13,456 bases of DNA from JAYWIG01 sp043789035 (GTDB lineage Bacteria; Pseudomonadota; Gammaproteobacteria; Burkholderiales; Burkholderiaceae_E): positions 1 to 13,456 of the forward strand of contig JAYWIG010000134.1 in the NCBI GenBank assembly GCA_043789035.1, written 5' to 3'. The notes below the pieces were generated by a model. That model made no database searches. It had not been told where the DNA came from and saw only the letters and a program-made list of their open reading frames with translations. Below are positions 1 through 5,784 of the stretch, piece after piece; position 1 is the first letter of the stretch; each line of letters starts with the position of its first letter. A program made the translations under genes and the position numbers.

Positions 1-9
1 AAATATAAA

Positions 10-38
10 ACGCCCGATGAGGTTCATCGGGCGTCTTT
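10..38. terminator. Bidirectional intrinsic terminator
   Basis: A perfect 11-bp inverted repeat (ACGCCCGATGA at 10-20, TCATCGGGCGT at 24-34) has a 3-nt loop. On the plus strand it is followed by TCTTT. On the minus strand it is followed by TTTTATATTT, the better U-tract. It would end minus-strand transcripts of the OPT transporter about 190 nt past its stop codon, and probably also a plus-strand gene lying left of the window. The stretch from 39 to 220 holds no gene that I can support. Confidence 0.85.
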
Positions 39-220
39 AGCGGCAATGTCCGCCATAATCTAGCGACCAAATGGTGTCAACCTATTTTAGGACTGGTCAC
101 GCTACAGAGAGATACTCCGCTTAATTTAAAAGTGTCGATATTCGCTGTTCAGCAAAGCTTTGCACAGAAATCAATGATCAGCCAAAGAATCAAGCCGAGA
201 GACCGGTGAACTTTGCAGCG

Positions 221-2203
221 CTAGATCAACACGTTCAAGATTGCATTACCTATGCCGATCAAAGCCGCGCCGGAAATAAGGCCGGCGCATAGCGGTTCAC
301 AGCCTTCTACCCAAAAGTCATGCCCCCTGCTGCCTGGCTGCGCGTTCACCTTTGCCATCCACCAAAAAATTAAAGCGCCTATCCACATCATCAATGTCGC
401 ATCCGGTGGCAGAACGACCCCTAAGCCAATCGATACGGCAGATAGCGGGAATCGCCCTCTGGTTGCCAAAACGGCAACCTCTATCAAAATCGCTGCGAGT
501 GCAGCCAGGGCGATAGAAAATATCGCTGACGAGGGCAATGCCTTTGTACCACTGGCGATGAGTTCAGCCACGCCCTTCCACTGTACTGCTCCCGGCATAG
601 CGAATTGCTCTGAAACAATCGTCGTTACTGCTCTAACGCCATTGGCATCGGGCGGTAAAAACAAAAGAAAAAATAGCGGCACACTGGCTAGACCACCGGC
701 GAGTATTCCCAACACGTGTCCAATCGCCTGCTGTCTCGGCTTAGCCCCCAACATATAGCCGGGTTTGATATCAGAAAGTAAGTTTGCGGCATTGGACGAT
801 ACTTCGCTCGTCATCCCAGCCGGAATAAGATTGCTCGCGGGGTTACTTCTATCTATCGCGCCCATGCTGAACTGTGTGATTTTGGATAAAGCACCGACTG
901 GAGCCCAGGAAGTTAGCGCCATCGAGTTGGCACAAATCACTGTCAACGCAAAAATAAGCGGCAGCGAAATCCATGACAACATCCACGGCACCTCAAAAAA
1001 CGAATGCGTTGCCCATGCCGCTAGTACGCTAAAAACTGGTACTCCGACATAAGATGTCCACAACGGAACTTCAATATGCGCTATCACATCATTAGATTGA
1101 TTTTTCGTTTTTTTTCCCGCCAAAAATTTAAACAATTGCACGAACAGTTCCGGCTTAGCCAACAAGCTAACGATAGATCCAACCACCATCAAAGTAACAG
1201 CCCACCAGAGCGACCACTGATTCACAATCTCCGCGCGTGAAATGGGTACCGTGGTTCCGTTAGCAAGCAATCGGGGAGCAATATCTCCTGCTCGAATCAT
1301 GAGAGGGGCGAGTACAACATAATTGATGAAACCGCCAATTAGTACACTAGTGGCAATTCGCAAACCCATCAACCCACCAACGCCAAGCATGGCGGCATCC
1401 AAGGTAAAGCGCAAACCGAGCTGTCTAATATCTGTCCCTAAAATCGTCGGCACCGCCAGCGATGCCTTGGTAGCCCAGGTGTAATAGTAGGTATCTAAAC
1501 GTTCATTTAAATGCCAAGCTTCTTTTACGCCTATCCAACGGTCGAGCATTAGTAGTTTGAATTGAATCAGCTTCATCCAACCATCGCTAATGATCATTTG
1601 ATAGGCCGCTGCGATGAGCGCTGCCCACCCCAACAGCTTAGCCTTAAATTCGCCAGTAACCGCACTACCGGTGTATAGAGAATCTAGTACCACTCCAACC
1701 GCTCTTCCTTCCGGAAACGGCAATTGATCCTCATTGATAAAGCGGCGCTTCATCGGAAAAGCAACCAGCACCCCCAGCACGGAACCAATCACCATCCAAA
1801 TCATCATCTGCCACCAGGGAATAATTTTTCCCGTGATCAACATATAGGCGGGCAGAGCCGATCCTAATGCGCTGACCATGTAACCAGCGGCAGTGGCGAT
1901 TGATTGAGTGCAGTTGTTTTCAAGTAGTGTGAAATCCGTGCTTAGGCCCGCCTTACTCAGCGCTCGAAACAAAGCAAACGACAATACGACAGACGTTAAC
2001 CCTACGCCTATTCCGATGCCGGTTTTACCTAGAATATAAAGGGCGGTGGCCGAAAGAATTGCCCCTAGAAAAAACCCCGTGAGCGCAGCTCGCCAGGTGA
2101 GCTGAGGCATGTCATGGCGATAGATATTTTCGAGCCACCATTGGTCTTTCTGTTCTCTAGACCACTGACTTATTTGCTCGGGCGAAAGGTTTTGAATAGC
2201 CAC
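221..2203 (-). CDS. OPT-family oligopeptide (or metal-chelate) transporter
   Basis: This is a polytopic inner-membrane carrier of about 660 residues, a normal length for bacterial OPT proteins, which import peptides or peptide-like metal chelates by cation symport. Hydrophobic segments run through nearly the whole chain. Two OPT signatures are visible: ENNCTQSIATAAG at about residues 95-107 and DQLPFPEG at about 159-166. The frame stays open upstream to 2311, but that would overlap the divergent deaminase gene. I place the start at the GTG at 2201-2203 because AGAGA lies just upstream at suitable spacing and the protein then begins with a short polar N-terminus before the first membrane segment. 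An ATG about 31 codons further in (before PQLTWRAA) is the alternative. The substrate cannot be read from sequence. The family call is firm and the start is moderately sure. Confidence 0.9.
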   Translation of the reverse strand: MAIQNLSPEQISQWSREQKDQWWLENIYRHDMPQLTWRAALTGFFLGAILSATALYILGKTGIGIGVGLTSVVLSFALFRALSKAGLSTDFTLLENNCTQSIATAAGYMVSALGSALPAYMLITGKIIPWWQMMIWMVIGSVLGVLVAFPMKRRFINEDQLPFPEGRAVGVVLDSLYTGSAVTGEFKAKLLGWAALIAAAYQMIISDGWMKLIQFKLLMLDRWIGVKEAWHLNERLDTYYYTWATKASLAVPTILGTDIRQLGLRFTLDAAMLGVGGLMGLRIATSVLIGGFINYVVLAPLMIRAGDIAPRLLANGTTVPISRAEIVNQWSLWWAVTLMVVGSIVSLLAKPELFVQLFKFLAGKKTKNQSNDVIAHIEVPLWTSYVGVPVFSVLAAWATHSFFEVPWMLSWISLPLIFALTVICANSMALTSWAPVGALSKITQFSMGAIDRSNPASNLIPAGMTSEVSSNAANLLSDIKPGYMLGAKPRQQAIGHVLGILAGGLASVPLFFLLFLPPDANGVRAVTTIVSEQFAMPGAVQWKGVAELIASGTKALPSSAIFSIALAALAAILIEVAVLATRGRFPLSAVSIGLGVVLPPDATLMMWIGALIFWWMAKVNAQPGSRGHDFWVEGCEPLCAGLISGAALIGIGNAILNVLI

Positions 2204-2222
2204 GATTTCTCTAACATACAAT

Positions 2223-2251
2223 TTGCTTTTGCAGACGATAAACAGTAAGTA
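2223..2251 (+). promoter_or_regulatory. Candidate sigma-70 promoter for the deaminase-ankyrin gene
   Basis: TTGCTT (2223-2228) and TAAGTA (2246-2251) are separated by 17 bp, and the -10-like box ends about 25 bp before the ATG at 2277. It lies in the 73-bp gap between two divergent start codons, so the OPT promoter must overlap or sit within the neighbouring gene. The match to consensus is only partial. Confidence 0.3.
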
Positions 2252-2276
2252 TTGCACACGACAGGACCCGACCAAC

Positions 2277-3272
2277 ATGAACCGTCGACAGTCTATAGCA
2301 ACACTGGCCACCTTCGCGAACTGGCCAGCTTTGGCAAAAGCCTCAGGTATCTGGGAGATTGCTTTGGCTCGCGCGCATGCGATGCGCGAGACTGCAATTC
2401 AAAATGGTGACCAAGCCTACGGCGCTTGCATTGCCGATGCTCAAGGGCGTGTTATTGCCGAAGCCCCAAGCCGAGTAGTGACCTTCAATGATGGTGATGC
2501 CCATGCTGAACGTCAGGCGATCAAGGCGGCCCAAAAGATCTTGGGCCGCGACCAACTATTCGGTTATGTTCTGGTTGGTAGCGCGCGCGCCTGTTCGCAC
2601 TGTGAGCAGGCTGCCATGCGCGCCGGTATTGCTCGATTGGTGTGGCAGGGTGGTGAAGCCGATACACCGTTAATTGCCCGTGCTCAGCGCAACGATATGC
2701 AGGCTGTGATTCAAGCCCTCGGCGATGGTGCTCCAATTGATACCTTTGATTTGAAGCGCCGCACAGCGCTGTTAGTGGCGGTGCAAGACAATCATGAAGC
2801 ACTCGCGCAAACTTTAGTGCGACGCGGCGCAGATATTAATGCGCAAGACGATATCCAAGACAGCCCATTTTTACTCGCAGGCGCACGCGGTCGCACTGGT
2901 ATGCTCAAAGAAATGTTGTTGCCACCCACCGGAAGCGCGGGCCGCCCCGACTATCGTAAGCTTAATCGTTATGGCGGCACCGCTTTGATTCCTGCATGTC
3001 ATTACGGCCATGTTGATACGGTACGCTTGTTGCTGCAGCAAAGCCAAATTGACGTAGATCATGCCAATCGACTAGGTTGGACGGGCTTGCTTGAGGCCGT
3101 TATTCTTGGCGATGGCGGGCCTGCTTATGTAGAAATTGTTCGCTTACTACTGGCGCATCGCGCCAACCCCAATAAGCCAGACAATCAAGGTCAAAGCCCC
3201 TTGAGCCATGCCCGTCAAAGAGGGCAAACTGAAGTGGCGGCTTTAATTGCACAAGCTATCAAGGCAAACTAA
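2277..3272 (+). CDS. Deaminase-ankyrin fusion with a twin-arginine-like leader
   Basis: The protein has 331 residues. Residues 1-23 start MNRRQSIATLA, with two arginines, a modest hydrophobic run and an Ala-x-Ala-like end, which resembles a Tat signal and suggests export. Residues about 25-118 form a zinc nucleobase/nucleoside deaminase domain of the TadA/guanine-deaminase type: GDQAYGA, then HAE (zinc ligand H76, catalytic acid E78), then CSHC (zinc ligands C106 and C109), all in the expected order. Residues about 122-330 form about six ankyrin repeats, including TALLVAVQDNHEALAQTL, GGTALIPACHYGHVDTVRLL and SPLSHARQRGQTEVAALI. The deaminase core looks complete, so enzymatic activity on a free base, nucleoside or nucleic acid is possible, but the substrate is unknown. 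The ATG at 2277 is chosen over an upstream in-frame TTG at 2223 because it puts the arginine pair at the N-terminus. No strong Shine-Dalgarno is seen. It is divergent from the OPT gene. Confidence 0.85.
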   Translation: MNRRQSIATLATFANWPALAKASGIWEIALARAHAMRETAIQNGDQAYGACIADAQGRVIAEAPSRVVTFNDGDAHAERQAIKAAQKILGRDQLFGYVLVGSARACSHCEQAAMRAGIARLVWQGGEADTPLIARAQRNDMQAVIQALGDGAPIDTFDLKRRTALLVAVQDNHEALAQTLVRRGADINAQDDIQDSPFLLAGARGRTGMLKEMLLPPTGSAGRPDYRKLNRYGGTALIPACHYGHVDTVRLLLQQSQIDVDHANRLGWTGLLEAVILGDGGPAYVEIVRLLLAHRANPNKPDNQGQSPLSHARQRGQTEVAALIAQAIKAN

Positions 3273-3298
3273 AAGCAACCCCACGTGCGCTAGCGCGT

Positions 3299-3487
3299 TC
3301 ACTCTTCTACAGATTCATTTCTACTTTTCGCGACGGTGTTTCGAATAAATTGGTTTTCGTAATGCCGATTACGTCGGCTCTTTTTAGCAATGGCTCTTTT
3401 CGCGATGCGTTTGTCGACAACAATTTCGGTAAGGCGACTTAAATCTGCAAGCCCTTGCACGTCGCGGGGTGAATTTCGTTTAGCCAT
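3299..3487 (-). CDS. Small basic protein, unknown function
   Basis: This 62-residue frame on the minus strand fills the gap between two plus-strand genes. It is strongly charged, with a basic core (KRIAKRAIAKKSRRNRHYENQ at about residues 27-47) and an acidic tail. There are no membrane segments or cysteines. The composition (helical, Lys/Arg-rich, one RNRHYENQ block) reads like a small nucleic-acid- or ribosome-associated protein, but I do not recognise a family. Its ATG lies only 24 bp from the divergent start of the flavoprotein gene, and no clear ribosome binding site precedes it. It could therefore be a chance frame. Its fit to the gap and its non-random composition favour a real gene. 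Confidence 0.5.
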   Translation of the reverse strand: MAKRNSPRDVQGLADLSRLTEIVVDKRIAKRAIAKKSRRNRHYENQFIRNTVAKSRNESVEE

Positions 3488-3511
3488 GGCAGAAGTCTAT
3501 TACAGTGAGAT

Positions 3512-4093
3512 ATGAACCAATCAATTCAACCCTTAGCGCCACTTAGCGCTGAAGCGGTGCACGACAGAATATGGCAAGAGTTAACCCGTAGCACGGTTGA
3601 TAGGCATCATGAATGGCGTACACCAGTGCTCGCCTCTATCGGTTTGGATGGCACTCCACAAGCGAGGGTCGTCGTGTTGCGGCAAGCTTTGAAAGTGACG
3701 CAATCGCTCACAATTTTTACCGATAGCCGAACCCCAAAAGTTGCTGAGTTAAAAGCGCAACCAGTAGGCATGCTGACGTTTTGGAGTAAACGCCTTAATT
3801 GGCAGTGCCGTATTGCATTGAGCTTTCAGGTGCATACGGATGGGCCTGAAGTCGAGACTGCGTGGGAGCGCATGTCGAAGTCTATGGCAGCTAAGGACTA
3901 TTTGGCTACTGTAGCACCAGGGTCGCCATTCAATGGAAGCGACTCTAACCAAAACGCTGAAGCCAACAATATTCCTCACAACCTATGTCTATTGTCTGGC
4001 CAAATTTCAGCGATCGATTGGTTGGAGTTAGGCCATTTAGCCCATCGCCGGATAAAGTTTAGGCCTGACGGTTGGCAGGAAGTTGTTGCCTAG
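3512..4093 (+). CDS. Pyridoxamine 5'-phosphate oxidase-like FMN-binding protein
   Basis: This is a 193-residue cytoplasmic flavoprotein of the PNPOx-like split-barrel fold, in the subgroup often annotated as Alr4036-type. Visible family marks are HHEWRTPVLASIGLDGTPQARVVVLR at about residues 32-57 (first strands and FMN-phosphate contact), a strand with DSRTPKVAEL at about 71-80, and the late WERMSKSMAAKDYLATVAPGSP at about 118-139. The C-terminus HRRIKFRPDGW is the usual closing strand, so the protein looks full length. Members may act on FMN-dependent redox substrates rather than pyridoxine phosphate, and true PNPO activity should not be assumed. The start is the ATG at 3512, preceded by a weak GTGAG. 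It sits 57 bp upstream of the HAD gene on the same strand, so co-transcription is possible. Confidence 0.85.
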   Translation: MNQSIQPLAPLSAEAVHDRIWQELTRSTVDRHHEWRTPVLASIGLDGTPQARVVVLRQALKVTQSLTIFTDSRTPKVAELKAQPVGMLTFWSKRLNWQCRIALSFQVHTDGPEVETAWERMSKSMAAKDYLATVAPGSPFNGSDSNQNAEANNIPHNLCLLSGQISAIDWLELGHLAHRRIKFRPDGWQEVVA

Positions 4094-4150
4094 CTTGCTT
4101 CTTGGATATACAACTCCACAAAACAGCTTACTCACAACAGCAATTCAGCC

Positions 4151-4822
4151 ATGGCCATCCTCTCTCCCAAATTGATTTCATTTGATGTCTTCGGAACGCT
4201 GATCAGCGTACGCGACAGCTCTTACGGTGCGTTCGAACGAATCCTCGAAGACGCTCGCGCCCAAGGCGTAGACGTAAAGCAATTCTGGGAGGACTGGGAG
4301 CATCGCAATATTTCGAATTATTGGGGTGCCTACCGCTCTTACAAGCAGATCTGTGAGCTGTCACTCGCTGAGACTTTCGAGAAATACGGAGTCGGTGCGG
4401 ATGCGAGGCTTATCAAGTATAACTTCGATGCGTTCTCGAAATTTTTCCTCTACGACGACGTGCTCGAGACCTTGGAGAAGCTGTCGGCGGATCACGAAAT
4501 AGCGCTCGTGTCGAACATCGACGATGATCTGCTGTCGATGACGCCGCTGCCCAAGATTTTCGACCTGATATGTACAGCCCAAAGAGCACAAGGCTACAAG
4601 CCCGATGGGACCTTGTTCCGATACCTGATCGAAAAATCGGGATTACCCGTGAACGACATTCTTCATTGCGGGCAGTCGCAATACACCGACTTGGTGGGTG
4701 GTAAGCCCTTGGGGCTGACGATCGCGTGGATCAACAGAAGAGGCATCGCACTCGACCCAACGGTTCCGAAGCCGGACTTCGTGTTCGCCGGAATTTCGAA
4801 CGTTTGTGACATCGTCAATTAG
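4151..4822 (+). CDS. HAD-superfamily hydrolase, haloacid dehalogenase type II-like
   Basis: The protein has 223 residues, a normal length for L-2-haloacid dehalogenase-like HADs. HAD motif I is FDVFGTL with the nucleophile D12. Motif II is LVSNID with S121. The motif III lysine is K150 in GYKPDG. Motif IV is CGQSQYTD, ending in D180, followed by GLTIAWINRRG, a typical tail of this subgroup. The second motif-I acid is replaced by Phe, as in dehalogenases. The position matching the conserved active-site Asn of studied dehalogenases reads Gln (Q177), so the substrate may differ. Codons ending in G or C (TCG, GAG, ATC, GAC) look commoner than in the flanking genes, and an IS91-type remnant lies just downstream, which together hint at acquisition. 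No good ribosome binding site is seen before the ATG. Confidence 0.85.
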   Translation: MAILSPKLISFDVFGTLISVRDSSYGAFERILEDARAQGVDVKQFWEDWEHRNISNYWGAYRSYKQICELSLAETFEKYGVGADARLIKYNFDAFSKFFLYDDVLETLEKLSADHEIALVSNIDDDLLSMTPLPKIFDLICTAQRAQGYKPDGTLFRYLIEKSGLPVNDILHCGQSQYTDLVGGKPLGLTIAWINRRGIALDPTVPKPDFVFAGISNVCDIVN

Positions 4823-5297
4823 GTGCGCTACGTTGCGGTTATCCAAGGCTGTGGTATTGCCTTGTTAGTGGGCTTCATGATGATAGATGTTGGTGTCGAA
4901 GCATATCTTGCCTGTTTGTTGCCCGAGACCCCTCCTGCTGTAGGGGCGGCACAAGCGGAGGTGGCAAGCGAGAACACGAGATCGTTTTAACACCACTGGA
5001 ATTTATCGCACGAATCGCTGCGTTGGTACCTCCGGCACGGAAACATCGACAGCGGTACTACTGCGTACTAGCCCCGAACGCGCCGCAACGCGGGCAAGTG
5101 ATTCCACAAGTGACCCCAAGCGAGGCGGACTTAACGATCCGGCTAAAAAAGATCCTCACGCATGTGAGGTTGCAGACGGAAGCACCTAACGTTCACAAAT
5201 CGATTAACCCAGCGCGGGCGCCACCGCAAAGTGATTTATGGGCGAACGCTTCAGCGACTCAATGGAAAGTCAATGCGACATATCCAGATGCAGCCGA
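4823..5297. other. Gene-poor stretch, mostly decayed sequence
   Basis: Apart from the IS91-type fragment at 4978-5112, I see no supportable gene here. The open frame continuing to 5469 on the plus strand loses all resemblance to the transposase after about 5112 and has no other recognisable feature. A 6-bp perfect hairpin (CCTCAC at 5154-5159, GTGAGG at 5164-5169, loop GCAT) is present without a U-tract. Confidence 0.5.
4978..5112 (+). pseudogene. IS91-family transposase C-terminal fragment
   Basis: The frame beginning at 4978 reads EIVLTPLEFIARIAALVPP and continues ARKHRQRYYCVLAPNAPQRG. This is the conserved C-terminal block of IS91/IS801-type rolling-circle transposases (usual form: TPLEFIARLAALVPPPR, then HRYHGVLAPNAPLR). 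The catalytic HUH/tyrosine region upstream is absent, and the block that normally follows cannot be found, so this is a relic about 45 residues long. A TTG at 5023 opens a 148-codon frame over its second half, but no ribosome binding site supports it. The fragment marks past transposition between the HAD gene and the copper module. Confidence 0.7.
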
Positions 5298-5436
5298 GCA
5301 AGATTTCCGAAAGAAGTTGCCATTTCAGGCACCGTTTTTAGTTGAAATGGCATTGCTAATCGACGCAAAGGCATTCAAATTCAGCCGTGAAAATGTTTCT
5401 GTACTTCGACTTGTGTGGTTGGATTTCTTATCCGTT
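5298..5436. repeat. 139-bp direct repeat, left copy
   Basis: This stretch aligns without gaps to 8215-8353 in the same orientation, with about 111 of 139 positions identical by hand count. The last 40 bp (from GTACTTCGACTTGT to TTTCTTATCCGTT) are nearly identical, and similarity stops sharply after GTT. Differences fall about equally on all three codon positions of the open frame, so it behaves as a non-coding repeat rather than a conserved protein. It ends 8 bp beyond the copZ stop codon. Confidence 0.8.
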
Positions 5437-5444
5437 CGCACGGA

Positions 5445-5642
5445 TCAACTAGATGCGAGCGTTTCATAGCCGGCTGCACGAATAGCGTCTTCTACTATCG
5501 CGCTTGGCTGTTTGGTTTCGATGCGGACCAAGCGCGCGGGCAAATCAATATCGACTTGTGCAGATGAGTCAACACTGTGGACCGCTGAGGTAATGCTCTT
5601 AACGCAATGACCGCAAGTCATATTGGGGACAGTGAATTGCAT
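5445..5642 (-). CDS. copZ: CopZ-like copper chaperone (HMA domain)
   Basis: This 65-residue protein is a single heavy-metal-associated ferredoxin-like domain. The Cu(I) site is MTCGHC at residues 8-13 (C10 and C13), followed by the usual amphipathic helix and a closing AIRAAGYE. It should bind Cu(I) in the cytoplasm and pass it to the N-terminal HMA domain of CopA, whose gene is divergent. The ATG at 5642 is supported by AAAGGAAA upstream with about 7 nt spacing, and by a promoter at 5675-5704. Full length for the family. Confidence 0.9.
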   Translation of the reverse strand: MQFTVPNMTCGHCVKSITSAVHSVDSSAQVDIDLPARLVRIETKQPSAIVEDAIRAAGYETLASS

Positions 5643-5674
5643 TTTAATTTCCTTTTGTGCGTGTTAGTGTAGAA

Positions 5675-5705
5675 AGTATATGGTCTTGAAATTGCCCGAT
5701 TCAAG
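5675..5705 (-). promoter_or_regulatory. copZ promoter with overlapping dyad
   Basis: On the minus strand, TTGAAT (complement of 5699-5704) and TATACT (complement of 5675-5680) are 18 bp apart, a near-consensus sigma-70 promoter. A dyad, CTTGAA at 5685-5690 and TTCAAG at 5700-5705 with 9 bp between, lies across the -35 box and spacer. Copper-sensing MerR-type regulators (CueR) bind dyads within long spacers, so the layout fits such control, but the sequence is not the CueR consensus and no regulator gene is in the window. Confidence 0.55.
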
Positions 5706-5727
5706 TGCGTGCTGTAACACCACTTGA
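5701..5727. promoter_or_regulatory. Second inverted repeat in the copZ/copA intergenic region
   Basis: TCAAGTG at 5701-5707 and CACTTGA at 5721-5727 form a perfect 7-bp inverted repeat with a 13-bp spacer. It shares five bases with the copZ promoter dyad. Its right half holds TTGATA (5725-5730), a possible -35 box for copA. It could be an operator seen by one regulator from both promoters. It lies 57 bp upstream of the copA ATG. Confidence 0.35.
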
Positions 5728-5784
5728 TATTTAGCGAAACATGCCGCACCTAAACATACACTTAACTGACGATAATTGCCTTCC

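Noticed and set aside
77..94. GTCAACCTATTTTAGGAC as an insertion-sequence end
   Set aside because: It faintly recalls IS terminal repeats, but no inverse copy or transposase lies in the window, so it cannot be supported.
252..1052. Plus-strand frames within the OPT gene
   Set aside because: They are antisense shadows of a clear membrane transporter and have no protein-like features of their own.
5154..5169. CCTCAC-GCAT-GTGAGG hairpin as a terminator
   Set aside because: Short stem with no following U-tract and no gene ending nearby.
5023..5469. 148-codon plus-strand frame as an intact gene
   Set aside because: Only its first third resembles an IS91 transposase; the rest crosses the non-coding 139-bp repeat and overlaps the copZ end, and there is no ribosome binding site.
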